Positions 1-8,212 of a DNA stretch of 64,000 bases are shown here, piece after piece; the stretch's first letter is position 1, and each line of letters begins with the position of its first letter. This stretch comes from Phil1 sp040767925 (GTDB lineage Bacteria; Bacillota; Clostridia; Christensenellales; CAG-138): contig JAXGNN010000002.1 of the NCBI GenBank assembly GCA_040767925.1, positions 434,001 through 498,000 on the forward strand, written 5' to 3'. Position numbers and translations under genes: made by a program. The notes below the pieces were generated by a model that saw only the letters and a program-made list of their open reading frames with translations, was not told where the DNA came from and did not search any database.

Positions 1-226
1 GAAGGAGCTTGCCGAAGTATCCGACGAACTGCTCGGCGAGCGTGCCGTCGAGCCCGTAGTAGGCGGCGAGATTCTTGAGCGCCTCGGCGCTCGCCTTGGT
101 CGTCCGATCGAGCTTCGTGATGATGTCCCCCGGCAGGAGCCGGAACAGTATGAAGTTGAACACCAGCACGCAGAAGATGGTCACGAGCATGTAGAGAATC
201 TTGCTCAATATCCGCCTTGCCTGCAT
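1..226 (-). CDS. DppB/OppB-type ABC peptide transporter permease, N-terminal part
   Basis: Only the first 75 codons are inside the window; the gene runs off the left edge. The visible protein starts MQARRILSKILYMLV, has one hydrophobic helix (about residues 8-27) and then RLLPGD, the sequence that follows the first membrane helix in DppB/OppB permeases. The ATG at 226 has AGGGAT just upstream. It lies 77 bases after the stop of a family 5 peptide-binding protein, the usual gene order of an oligopeptide importer, so the role as membrane channel of that importer is well supported although the permease domain itself is outside the window. Confidence 0.85.
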   Translation of the reverse strand, partial: MQARRILSKILYMLVTIFCVLVFNFILFRLLPGDIITKLDRTTKASAEALKNLAAYYGLDGTLAEQFVGYFGKLL

Positions 227-262
227 ATCGCATCATCCCTTTAACATTTTTTACGGTTAAGT

Positions 263-286
263 CATGGCGGGCTTGCGCCCGCCATG
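263..286 (-). terminator. Intercistronic hairpin between binding protein and permease
   Basis: CATGGCGGGC (263-272) pairs perfectly with GCCCGCCATG (277-286) around a TTGC loop. No T-run follows in the transcription direction, so it more likely stabilises the upstream binding-protein mRNA or attenuates read-through than acts as a full terminator. Confidence 0.55.
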
Positions 287-303
287 CGTGAGTCCCGATT
301 GCA

Positions 304-2067
304 TCAGCCGCCTATGTATTGGAGGTGCATCAGCTGATAGTAGAGCGTCGTGTAATCCCACAAGAGGCCGTATTCGAAGCCCTGCGGCAGCTGCGCGTAG
401 CCCTGCCAGCGGGAGCTGTTCACGGGCTGCAGGTAATAGTAGTAGCCGAGCACGATCATCGGGCAGTCCTCGTAGAAGATCTCCTGCATCCGCTCGACGG
501 CCGCGCGGCGCGCGGCCTCGTCACCTGCGTAGAGCTGATCGTTGAACAGCGCGTCGTACTCGTCGTTGCCGTAGCCGGTCTCGTTATAGCCGTTGTTGGC
601 GTAGGCCCAGTACCCGTCCTCCCACTGGAGGAGGGAGAGCGAGAACGACGGGTCGACGTACGCGCCCCACTCGATGACGTACATGTCGTAATCGAACGCG
701 GCCACATAATCCCAAAGCGCCGCCTGATCGTAGCCCTGCACGTCAAGCGCGATGCCCGCCTTTGCGCAGGCCGCCTTGATCATGGTGCAGGCGTCCTGGT
801 CCTCGGTGTTGTTGGAGTCGTACGCGATGCGGAAGGTCAGCCCTTCTCCACCGGCGTTATAGCGCACGGCGCCCGCGGCCGCGTCCGCCTCGGTATAAGG
901 CGCGCCGGAAGAATTGCAGGTAAAGCCCGCGGCCTCGAGCAACGCCGCGGCTTTTTCGATATGGTCGTCCGCGTCGGAGTCGCGGTAGCCCGCGTAGCCC
1001 TCCTTGAGGTCGTAATAGTATTTGCTGTTGGTGCCGAGCATCGAATCGCCCGCCACGCCGAGGCCGCTGTAGGCCATGTCGAGGATGTGCTCCCGCTGCG
1101 CGCAGTAGTCGATGGCCTGACGAACTTCCTTGATTTGGAGGAGCTGGTTGGCGCTCGAGCCCTCGTCCGGCGAATTGAGGTTGAAGGAGACGGCGTTGAA
1201 CCCGTAGATCATGCTCATCGCGTGATCGAAGTTCGCGTCCTTCTTGAGCGCGTCGAGCGCGCTCGCGGCGATGTGCTCGCACGCGTCGAGCTCGCCGTTC
1301 TGCAGCGCGGTCAGCGGCTCCGCCACGTTGTAGACGTACACGAGCGCGCCGATGGCGCTCTTCCCGTTCCAGTAGTCGCCGTTGTTGACGAGCGTGCAGG
1401 CGGTTTCGTCCGCGCCGTGCCACTTGAAGGGGCCCGTACCCACCATGTTTTCCGCCGTGAGCTCCACCTGGTTGACGGCCTGTACCGCCTCGTCGTCCAC
1501 GTCGAGCCACGCGCCCGACTCATCCGTGAAATACTGCTTCCAGACGTGCTCGGGATAGATCGGGCAAGCCGAGAGATATTCGGCGATGTAGGGGTAATCC
1601 GCCTCGACCGTGAACTTCAGCGTGGCGTCGTCCAGAACCTCGATCGAGTCCGGGTCGAGGAAGAGCACGTCGTAGGAATGCGCGTAGGACCAGTAATAGG
1701 TCGTGTAAAGCGTAAAGGCGACATCGTTCGCGGTGAACTTCTCCCCGTCGTGCCACAGGACGCCTTCCCGCACCTTCACGGTGTAGGTGCAGGTGCCGTC
1801 CTCGTTCACGGCGGTCTCATAGCCCGCGGCGAGGCTGTTTGCGAGCTCGTAGTTTCCGTCCCTGACGAAGAGCGTGTCGTAGAGGGAGGCGAACACATAG
1901 TAGGAGATGGTGTGCGTGCCGAAATAAGGGTTAAGCGAATCCGGTTCATCCCCGAAGCCGAATCGGAAATAAATCGTGTCATCGCCATTGGCCTCGTCGC
2001 AGGCGGCCATAGGGAGCGCGAGCGCGAGGACGAGCAGCAGCGCGATGATTCTCATTGCCGGTTTCAT
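304..2067 (-). CDS. Peptide ABC transporter substrate-binding lipoprotein (SBP family 5)
   Basis: This 587-residue protein is an extracellular binding protein of the OppA/DppA type. A lipoprotein signal peptide ends in MAAC (Cys23), so the mature protein should be tethered to the outer face of the membrane. The body carries the family 5 layout: SLNPYFGTHT near the start, GTGPFKW, and a long C-terminal lobe ending near residue 580, normal for the family. The ATG at 2067 has AAAGGA about 8 bases upstream. The permease gene follows on the same strand and an LD-carboxypeptidase gene precedes it. Family 5 proteins bind oligopeptides, nickel chelates or murein peptides; the neighbour suggests wall peptides, but the ligand cannot be read from the sequence. 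Confidence 0.92.
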   Translation of the reverse strand: MKPAMRIIALLLVLALALPMAACDEANGDDTIYFRFGFGDEPDSLNPYFGTHTISYYVFASLYDTLFVRDGNYELANSLAAGYETAVNEDGTCTYTVKVREGVLWHDGEKFTANDVAFTLYTTYYWSYAHSYDVLFLDPDSIEVLDDATLKFTVEADYPYIAEYLSACPIYPEHVWKQYFTDESGAWLDVDDEAVQAVNQVELTAENMVGTGPFKWHGADETACTLVNNGDYWNGKSAIGALVYVYNVAEPLTALQNGELDACEHIAASALDALKKDANFDHAMSMIYGFNAVSFNLNSPDEGSSANQLLQIKEVRQAIDYCAQREHILDMAYSGLGVAGDSMLGTNSKYYYDLKEGYAGYRDSDADDHIEKAAALLEAAGFTCNSSGAPYTEADAAAGAVRYNAGGEGLTFRIAYDSNNTEDQDACTMIKAACAKAGIALDVQGYDQAALWDYVAAFDYDMYVIEWGAYVDPSFSLSLLQWEDGYWAYANNGYNETGYGNDEYDALFNDQLYAGDEAARRAAVERMQEIFYEDCPMIVLGYYYYLQPVNSSRWQGYAQLPQGFEYGLLWDYTTLYYQLMHLQYIGG

Positions 2068-2121
2068 CTTATCCGTCCTTTCAAGTCCTTGATGGAAGGC
2101 GTTGATTGCTTTCGGCTGTAT

Positions 2122-2150
2122 TGTATACCATCGCGCTTAAAAAATCTACA
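2122..2150 (-). promoter_or_regulatory. Candidate promoter of the binding-protein gene
   Basis: On the minus strand TGTAGA (2145-2150) and TATACA (2122-2127) are separated by 17 bases, with an extended -10 TG. It lies in the 111-base gap after ldcA, so the transporter may be transcribed both with ldcA and from this site. Confidence 0.5.
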
Positions 2151-2178
2151 TGATGAAGCGATATATAAGCGATATATA

Positions 2179-3126
2179 TTAGATCACGCCGCTCTCGAGG
2201 ATGGTCAGGCGCTTCTCGTCGGCGTCGAGCCGCGCGAAGGCCCCCATGGGGATGGTCGCGGTGTCCTCCGTGTGGCCGATGGGCAGCCCGTAGAGCACGG
2301 GCACGCCGAGGTCGGCGAAATAATAGTTGAACACGTCCTCGATGTCCGTATCGCTGTAATAGCCGGGATCGAAAATACGGGGGTCGCAGTTGTCGCACTC
2401 GCCGATGACGATACCGGCGAGGTCGCGAAGCTTGCCCGCGTTGCGCAGGTGCGAAAAGCAGTGGTCGATCACCCACGGCTCGGAATCGACCTCCTCGAGG
2501 AAGAGGATCTTCCCGCGCGTGTCTATTTCGTACGGCGTGCCGAGGGTCGCGCACACGAGCGTCAGGTTGCCGCCGACGATCTCTCCCTCGCACGCGCCCG
2601 GCGCGATGGAATAGAGCCACTTTTTCTTATCCGCGAGCTCGATTTCTCCCAAGGGCTCCGGCGTGCTGATCGCCTTGAAGAACTGCTTGCGCGTATATTC
2701 CGTAAGGTCCTCCGCGTTGAAGCGCGTCATGCCCGGCCCGTGGAAGGTCATCACGCCCGCCTTGCGGTAGATGGCGAGATGGATGCTTGTGATGTCCGAG
2801 AAGCCCGTGAAGATCTTCGGGTTGGCGCGCACCGCCTCGTAGTCGATGCCGCGAAGGATCTGCGCGCTGCCGTAGCCCCCCTGGGTCACGAACACCGCGT
2901 CCACCCGGTCGTCCCGGAACATGCGGTTGAAGTCCTCGATGCGGTGCTCCTCCGAGGCGGCGAAGAAGCCCTTCGTCTCGTTGACATGCGCGCCCATAAG
3001 CACGTTGAAGCCCATGGATTCGAGCATCTCCTCGGCGCGCAGCACGTCGCTCCGGTGGAAGGAGGCGCTCGCGGGCGAAATGACGCCGATGGTGTCTCCC
3101 TTATTCAGCCTTTTTGCCTTGATCAT
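2179..3126 (-). CDS. ldcA: Muramoyltetrapeptide (LD-) carboxypeptidase, family S66
   Basis: S66 serine peptidases remove the terminal D-alanine from murein tetrapeptides during wall recycling; relatives (MccF) cleave microcin C. The protein has the family opening GDTIGVISPAS, the nucleophile motif GGYGS (Ser87 counted from 3126), the GFSDIT segment and a C-terminal GLPIGHT whose His fits the Ser-His-Glu triad. The reading frame extends upstream to 3216, but AAGGAGG lies 8 bases before the ATG at 3126 and only 2 before the ATG at 3132, so 3126 is chosen, giving 315 residues. No signal peptide is present, so it is cytoplasmic. It precedes a peptide importer, consistent with recycling of imported murein peptides (inference). 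Confidence 0.88.
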   Translation of the reverse strand: MIKAKRLNKGDTIGVISPASASFHRSDVLRAEEMLESMGFNVLMGAHVNETKGFFAASEEHRIEDFNRMFRDDRVDAVFVTQGGYGSAQILRGIDYEAVRANPKIFTGFSDITSIHLAIYRKAGVMTFHGPGMTRFNAEDLTEYTRKQFFKAISTPEPLGEIELADKKKWLYSIAPGACEGEIVGGNLTLVCATLGTPYEIDTRGKILFLEEVDSEPWVIDHCFSHLRNAGKLRDLAGIVIGECDNCDPRIFDPGYYSDTDIEDVFNYYFADLGVPVLYGLPIGHTEDTATIPMGAFARLDADEKRLTILESGVI

Positions 3127-3415
3127 GCCCATGCCCTCCTTCGCCTTTGATTGGGGAAGCGCCCGAGCCGTGGCGCTCGCCTCCGTCCGCTTGGGGCGGA
3201 CGAAGCAAAACTTCACAAACCGCCGCGGAAAACGGCGGATTCATAAGCCCGTGAGGATCATAACCTGTTGCGCGCGATTGCGCGGCTGGTGCTCTTTTAG
3301 GATTTGTTGGGCAGAAATTTCAGTCCGCGCGCGATTTTAACTGACAAACGCGGCGGCGGCTTTACCGTGAAAAATCGACTTGCCCGACAGCGGTAAGCGT
3401 CCCCGGCTGGCATAT
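3127..3415 (-). other. Long 5' leader of ldcA
   Basis: About 280 bases separate the ldcA promoter from its start codon. The RNA would contain several stems, including a CCGCCG/CGGCGG hairpin near 3222-3244. I do not recognise a known riboswitch, and there is no T-box AGGGTGG motif or terminator T-run before the gene. Confidence 0.35.
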
Positions 3416-3445
3416 ATTATAGCATTATACATGCCCGCGCGTCAA
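3416..3445 (-). promoter_or_regulatory. Promoter of ldcA
   Basis: On the minus strand TTGACG (3440-3445) and TATAAT (3416-3421) are 18 bases apart. This sigma-A-type site reads into the long leader of ldcA. Confidence 0.7.
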
Positions 3446-3540
3446 GAAACGGGATAAAACGGGCCGTCCTCGATGCATAATGGCGCATATGTCGCGCTTA
3501 TGCCGCATGAATATACATAAGGCGCGTTTCGCCCGTCATA

Positions 3541-3568
3541 TTGTGCGAAGGCCGCTTTATGGTATAAT
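3541..3568 (+). promoter_or_regulatory. Promoter of the exported helical protein operon
   Basis: TTGTGC (3541-3546) and TATAAT (3563-3568) are spaced by 16 bases, with an extended -10 (TGG before TATAAT). It lies about 50 bases upstream of the start at 3619. Confidence 0.65.
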
Positions 3569-3618
3569 CTAAAAAGGTTAAGTTCCCATAAACTGAATGA
3601 GCTGGGGGGTATCGGGAA

Positions 3619-4488
3619 TTGATAAAACGCGTTTTATGTGTGGTTATGGCCGTATTCCTGCTTGCGGCGGCGGGCGCTCCTGCGATCGCGTCCGGTCCGA
3701 GCGCGGAGGATATCAGGCCCATCCTGCAGGAAATCGACGGCTGCGTCGCCGAGAGCGAGGAGATCGTCGCGACCGTCGAGGGGATCATCGACTGGCAGAT
3801 ACAGGGCTCCAAGGCGGAGCTTGAGGCCTATAAGGAAGCCCTGCAGAACGGCGAGGAGTACGAGGGCGGCAGCGATTACGAGGAGGTCGCCGCCAAGGCG
3901 GACGAACTCGATTTGTGCATCAACCGGGTCGTCTCGCTGCGCGCCGAGGCGGACGCCCTTCAGACGACGGGCCTCAAGAGCGTGGACCAGACCATCGCCG
4001 CGGCCAAGGTCTATTTCGAGTGGCTCGAGAGCGCGCTGCGCGACCTGATGAGCATATTCGACTTCTATTTCGCCGAGCACGACGCGAGCGCGGAACTCGA
4101 AGCGTTCGACGCGGAATCCTATTCCGACACGGCCGAGGCCGTCGCCGCGCTCTACTACGCCATACAGGATATGACCGACGCCATGGACGCCATCGATTGC
4201 CCTGCGTTCATGGACGAATGCTTCGACAAGTATATCCGGACCACGCGCAAATACCTCGCCGTGCTCGAGACGACCTACACCGCCGTCCAGATCGAGGACG
4301 TGCTGCGCAGCGCCTCCGCGAGCTACCTCATCGGCAGGATGGAGATCGAGATCGCCAACTGCGAGATCGAGCTGACGGAGCTTTTCAACCTCCAGTACGA
4401 GAAGGTGCAATCGCGCCTCAACGGGGAGATCGGCACGCTTCGCGCGGAGCTCGGCGCCAACATCGCCGCGCTTCTCGCGGCGATGTGA
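3619..4488 (+). CDS. Acidic helical exported protein, function unknown
   Basis: I do not recognise this 289-residue protein. It starts at a TTG codon preceded by a GGGGGG ribosome-binding tract 9 bases upstream. A signal peptide (residues 1 to about 25, ending AIASG) is clear and no lipobox or later membrane helix is seen. The mature part is rich in Glu, Asp, Ala and Leu with few Pro or Gly, so it should fold as several long helices, possibly coiled coils. The next gene begins 16 bases downstream and encodes a membrane-anchored transglutaminase-like protein; the two form one unit. A joint role at the cell surface is inference from the arrangement only. Confidence 0.75.
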   Translation: MIKRVLCVVMAVFLLAAAGAPAIASGPSAEDIRPILQEIDGCVAESEEIVATVEGIIDWQIQGSKAELEAYKEALQNGEEYEGGSDYEEVAAKADELDLCINRVVSLRAEADALQTTGLKSVDQTIAAAKVYFEWLESALRDLMSIFDFYFAEHDASAELEAFDAESYSDTAEAVAALYYAIQDMTDAMDAIDCPAFMDECFDKYIRTTRKYLAVLETTYTAVQIEDVLRSASASYLIGRMEIEIANCEIELTELFNLQYEKVQSRLNGEIGTLRAELGANIAALLAAM

Positions 4489-4504
4489 GGGAGGGGGAAG
4501 AGCC

Positions 4505-5986
4505 ATGGCCGTCAGATATTGCGGAAAATGCGGCGTCCAGCTTCAGGACAGCGAAACCTTCTGCGCAAGGTGCGGCACGCCCGCGCCGGCGCCCGCGCCT
4601 GCGCAGGGCGCGTCCCAGGCCAACGCCGGGAAGTACATCGACCCCGCCACGGGGCGCTATACCCCGCCCGGGCAGGTTTATTACACGCCGCCCGCGCAGG
4701 ATGTTCCCGCGCCGCCCGCGCGGAACGCTTACAATTATGCCCCCGGCTATCAGCCTTCGCCCGCGGCGCCTCAACCCGCGCGCCGCGAAAAATCCGGCGC
4801 GAAGACGGGGCTCCTCATCGCGGGCATCGGCGCGGGGGTGCTCGCGCTCGTCGCCGTCGTCGTCATCGCGCTCTCGGGCGGCTCGCTCGGCGGCGGAGAA
4901 ACGGGTCCGGGGGTCGCCTCTCCGCGTCCCGGCGGACTTTTCACGACGACGCTCAGCGACGACAAGCTGCCCGAGGTAACTTATTCCTATCTCACGCGGC
5001 AGAAGAGCGTGGAGGTGGACTTCACCGCGTCCTCTACGATTTACCCGAACCTCTATTCCACGATGGACAGCGTCGTCAACCTCACCGCCACCTGCGAGGG
5101 CGGCAGCACGGACGCGCTCGTGCGCGTGGAAATCCCCGGCTTCACGCAGCCGTATGAGCAGAAGGTGACGCTCAGCTCGCAGATCACCAAGCTCTACATC
5201 AAGCCCGCGCTCCTGCCGGGCTACATCGACCTGACTTCCTCCAAGGACGCGCAGATCAGCATCTCCGTCGTGGATAACGACACGGGCAAGGTCTATGTGC
5301 AGGACACGCGCAAGGTGAAGCTGATGAGCGTGTTCGACTTCAGGCTCTGGGAGGACGAGTTCGGCGAATACAACAAATACAACGTGCTCGCGTGGCTGAC
5401 CCCCGAGTCCGAAGGCATCCTGCAGCTGCGCCGCACGGCGATCTCCTGGCTCGAGGATTATTCCGGCGGCCAGCTCGACTCCCTTGCGGGCTATCAGCTC
5501 GCGCTCTTCGGCGAGGACGAGTATTACCTCAACGTCATCTGGCAGGTCATCGGCATGCAGGCCGCGATGAGCGAAATGGGCATGCGCTACAACATGGGCT
5601 CCTTCTCGATGACCGAGGGCGCCAACCAGCGCGTGCTGCTGCCCGACGACTGCCTCATGAGCGGGAGCGGCGTGTGCATCGAAACCGCGCTCATCATTGC
5701 GAGCGCCATACAGAGCGCCAACATGCACGCCATGATCATCTTCCCGCCCGGCCACGCGCAGGTCGCCATCGAGGACTGGGACCAGAGCGGAGACTACTGG
5801 CTGATCGAAACCACGACGTTGCCCTTCTACGGCAGGGATGAGGACATCGACAGCCTCGTCATGTACCTGGAGGACGACGAATGGCTCCAATACCTCGCCG
5901 ACCCGTGGGGCGACGGCTCCGGCCCATGCTTCGTGGTGGACTGCGACATGGCGACGCCGCTTGGCATCACGGGGTTCAGCAACTGA
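4505..5986 (+). CDS. Zinc-ribbon / transmembrane / transglutaminase-like protein
   Basis: The 493-residue protein has three parts. Residues 6-23 form a zinc ribbon with Cys6, Cys9, Cys20 and Cys23. A Pro/Ala/Tyr-rich linker reaches about residue 95, and one membrane helix spans about 101-124. The external part ends in a transglutaminase/cysteine-protease-like core with Cys391 in GSGVCIETA, His417 in PPGHAQVAI and Glu435 in WLIETT; an acidic residue following the His fits the triad. The order predicts a cytoplasmic zinc ribbon and an extracellular catalytic-looking domain. Activity (cross-linking, peptidase or non-enzymatic) cannot be decided. The start has GGGAGG 10 bases upstream. It is co-transcribed with the helical exported protein just before it, a possible substrate or partner. 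Confidence 0.8.
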   Translation: MAVRYCGKCGVQLQDSETFCARCGTPAPAPAPAQGASQANAGKYIDPATGRYTPPGQVYYTPPAQDVPAPPARNAYNYAPGYQPSPAAPQPARREKSGAKTGLLIAGIGAGVLALVAVVVIALSGGSLGGGETGPGVASPRPGGLFTTTLSDDKLPEVTYSYLTRQKSVEVDFTASSTIYPNLYSTMDSVVNLTATCEGGSTDALVRVEIPGFTQPYEQKVTLSSQITKLYIKPALLPGYIDLTSSKDAQISISVVDNDTGKVYVQDTRKVKLMSVFDFRLWEDEFGEYNKYNVLAWLTPESEGILQLRRTAISWLEDYSGGQLDSLAGYQLALFGEDEYYLNVIWQVIGMQAAMSEMGMRYNMGSFSMTEGANQRVLLPDDCLMSGSGVCIETALIIASAIQSANMHAMIIFPPGHAQVAIEDWDQSGDYWLIETTTLPFYGRDEDIDSLVMYLEDDEWLQYLADPWGDGSGPCFVVDCDMATPLGITGFSN

Positions 5987-6003
5987 GGGAAGTATGCTAT
6001 AAT
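5975..6003 (+). promoter_or_regulatory. Candidate promoter of the aldo/keto reductase gene
   Basis: TTCAGC (5975-5980), 17 bases, then TATAAT (5998-6003) with an extended TGC. The -35 match is weak (3 of 6) and overlaps the end of the preceding gene; the perfect -10 makes it plausible. Confidence 0.5.
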
Positions 6004-6037
6004 CATCCCGGACGCAAAAGCGCCCGGGATGTTTCTT
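6004..6037 (+). terminator. Rho-independent terminator after the transglutaminase-like gene
   Basis: CATCCCGG (6004-6011) and CGC pair with GCG and CCGGGATG (6024-6031) around an AAAA loop, with one mismatch, followed by TTTCTT. It would form at the very start of the RNA made from the promoter just upstream. Confidence 0.7.
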
Positions 6038-6051
6038 CGGAGGGATAAGCC

Positions 6052-7080
6052 ATGAGAAAAATTCGCCTCGGACGCACGGGGCTGATGGTGACGGACGTTT
6101 CCTTCGGCGCGCTGCCCGTGCAGCGCGTGGACGTCGAGAGCGCCGTACGGCTCCTGCGCCGCGCTTACGAGGGCGGCGTCAACTACTTCGACACGGCCAA
6201 CATGTACACCGACAGCGAGTATAAGCTCGGCCTCGCCCTCTCCCCCGTACGGCGGGAAATCGTGATTTCCACCAAATCCGGCGGGCAGGACAAAAAGACC
6301 GTCCTCGCGCACATCGAAAACAGCCTCCGGATGCTGAAAACCGATTATATCGACCTTTTTCAGTTCCACAACCCGTCCGCGCTGCCCGACCCGGAGGACC
6401 CGGATTCGGCCTACGCCGCGGCGCTCGAGGCGAAGAGGAAGGGGTATATCCTCCACATCGGCGTCACGAACCACAGGCTGAAGCTCGCACATGAAGCGAT
6501 CGAAAGCGGCCTTTACGAAACGCTGCAGTTCCCGTTCAGCTACATCGGCTCGGAGGAGGAATTGAAGCTCCCCGCGCTGTGCCGCGAGGCGGACGTGGGC
6601 TTCATCGCGATGAAGGCGCTCGCGGGCGGCCTTCTGACCAACGCCGAAGCGTGCGCGGCCTTCATGCGGCGCTACGATAACGCGGTGCCCATCTGGGGCA
6701 TCCAGCGCGAGAGAGAGCTCGACGAGTTCCTCATGCTCGGCGCCCGGGAGGAGCTTCCCCTCACGCCCGAAACCGAGGCGCTCATCGCGCGCGACCGAAA
6801 GGAGCTTACGGGCAACTTCTGCCGCGGCTGCGGGTACTGCCTGCCCTGCCCGGCGAAAATAGACATCCCGCAGGCCGCGCGTATGTACTGCCTGCTCCGC
6901 CGCGCGCCCATGGGGCAGTTCATGACAAAGGAGTATCATGCGCTCATGCACCGAATCGACGCGTGCGTCGATTGCCGCGCCTGCGCCTCCCGCTGCCCCT
7001 ATTCGCTCGACACGCCGCGGCTCTTGAAGGATATGCTCGCGGATTACGACGCGCTCTACGCGCGGCACGGGGAAAAATGA
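6052..7080 (+). CDS. Aldo/keto reductase with C-terminal 4Fe-4S domain
   Basis: Residues 1 to about 255 are an aldo/keto reductase barrel (RKIRLGRTGL start, FDTANMYTDSE with the catalytic Asp/Tyr pair, DLFQFHNPS). The C-terminal part holds two cysteine clusters, CRGCGYCLPCP and CVDCRACASRCPY, the layout of clostridial reductases fused to a ferredoxin-like domain. The length of 342 residues is near the subfamily norm. The enzyme should be a cytoplasmic NAD(P)H- or ferredoxin-linked oxidoreductase; the substrate is unknown. The start has GGAGGG 8 bases upstream. An AraC-type regulator gene follows on the same strand. Confidence 0.88.
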   Translation: MRKIRLGRTGLMVTDVSFGALPVQRVDVESAVRLLRRAYEGGVNYFDTANMYTDSEYKLGLALSPVRREIVISTKSGGQDKKTVLAHIENSLRMLKTDYIDLFQFHNPSALPDPEDPDSAYAAALEAKRKGYILHIGVTNHRLKLAHEAIESGLYETLQFPFSYIGSEEELKLPALCREADVGFIAMKALAGGLLTNAEACAAFMRRYDNAVPIWGIQRERELDEFLMLGAREELPLTPETEALIARDRKELTGNFCRGCGYCLPCPAKIDIPQAARMYCLLRRAPMGQFMTKEYHALMHRIDACVDCRACASRCPYSLDTPRLLKDMLADYDALYARHGEK

Positions 7081-7206
7081 ATCCTCCGCGGCGGGCGCGT
7101 TGCCCTGCCGCTTTTTCATGCTCAATGAAACTGAGCAAGCCGGGAACAGCGGCGCGCGGAGGAAAATGATATGCTGTTCCCATCGCAGCAGGGCAAGGGA
7201 GAACGG

Positions 7207-8100
7207 ATGGACACGATCGCAATTCTGCAGGACATCCTCGCGTACATCGACGCGCACATCGGGGAGGAGTTGTCCCTGGAGCGGCTCGCGGCGCGCGCGG
7301 GCTTTTCGACGTTCCACTTCTGCCGCATGTTCCGCTGGGGTGCGGGGTATTCCGCGATGGAGTATGTCCGCTTACGGCGGCTCGCTTTCGCCGCGCACGC
7401 GCTGCAAAGCGGCGCGCGGATACTCGACATCGCGCTCGCCTGCGGCTTTGAGACCCATTCCGGCTTCAGCAAAGCCTTCCGCAGGCATTTCGGCTGCCCG
7501 CCGGAAATCTACAGGCGCCACGCGGCCTCCGCCCTCCCGAAACTCCCGGACCTTGCGCGCAACCATCAATACGCAATCGGAGGTATCGTCATGGAACCCA
7601 AATTCGTCACGCTCCCCCAAAGGAAAATCGCCGGTTATGCGATCCGCGCCAAAAGCGAGGGCGGCGAGAACATGAATGCCGTCCCCGCGTTCTGGAACGC
7701 GTACATGAGCGACGGCAGATGCGAGAAGCTGCACATGGAACGCTTCGTCAAAAACCACGCCGAGTACGGCGCGTGCTTTCAGGAGGATCCGGAAACGGGC
7801 GAGTTCGATTATGTGATCGGCGTCGCGGCGGACGACGACGCCGCCGTGCCGGAGGGCTACGCTGTGTACGCGCTGCCCGCCGCGACCTACGCGGTCTTTT
7901 CGACGCCGCCCTGCGACGCAAAAAGCTTCGTTCCCGCCATACAGGGCGTGTGGCAATTCGCCTTCAACGAGTGGTTCCCGCAATCGGGCTATGAGTACGC
8001 GCCCGGCTGCGCCGACTTCGAGCTTTACGACGAGCGCTGCATGTCGGAATCGGGCAAGGTATGCGAGATCTACATACCGGTCATAAAAAAGAGCGAATAG
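7207..8100 (+). CDS. AraC-family regulator with GyrI-like ligand-binding domain
   Basis: The N-terminal 100 residues hold the two helix-turn-helix units of AraC proteins (LERLAARAGFSTFHFCRMF, then LDIALACGFETHSGFSKAFR). From about residue 125 (MEPKFVTLPQRKIAGYAIRAKSE) to the end is a GyrI-like effector-binding domain ending EIYIPVIKK. DNA-binding domain first is the layout of SoxS/Rob-like clostridial regulators that sense small hydrophobic molecules. The frame is open from 7171, but AGGGAG lies 8 bases before the ATG at 7207, giving 297 residues. It could regulate the reductase gene just upstream, but no operator is evident. Confidence 0.87.
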   Translation: MDTIAILQDILAYIDAHIGEELSLERLAARAGFSTFHFCRMFRWGAGYSAMEYVRLRRLAFAAHALQSGARILDIALACGFETHSGFSKAFRRHFGCPPEIYRRHAASALPKLPDLARNHQYAIGGIVMEPKFVTLPQRKIAGYAIRAKSEGGENMNAVPAFWNAYMSDGRCEKLHMERFVKNHAEYGACFQEDPETGEFDYVIGVAADDDAAVPEGYAVYALPAATYAVFSTPPCDAKSFVPAIQGVWQFAFNEWFPQSGYEYAPGCADFELYDERCMSESGKVCEIYIPVIKKSE

Positions 8101-8149
8101 CGCGCCGCTGGCGTTTCATCAGGCCCTGAAAGCGACCGGATGACAGGCG

Positions 8150-8180
8150 AACCCCCGTTCGGCAGGTACGAACGGGGGTT
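8150..8180. terminator. Stem-loop between convergent genes
   Basis: AACCCCCGTTCG (8150-8161) and CGAACGGGGGTT (8169-8180) pair perfectly over 12 bp around a 7-base loop. It sits between the AraC gene and the convergent DUF819 gene and could end both transcripts, although T-runs are weak on both sides. Confidence 0.65.
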
Positions 8181-8212
8181 GTTCATCTGAAAAAGGGCGA
8201 ATGCGCCGGGCG

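Noticed and set aside
319..3150. 943-codon open frame on the plus strand, antisense to the peptide-binding protein and ldcA
   Set aside because: It lies opposite two well-supported genes, has low-complexity Arg/Val/Glu composition and no domain; high GC makes such antisense frames common here.
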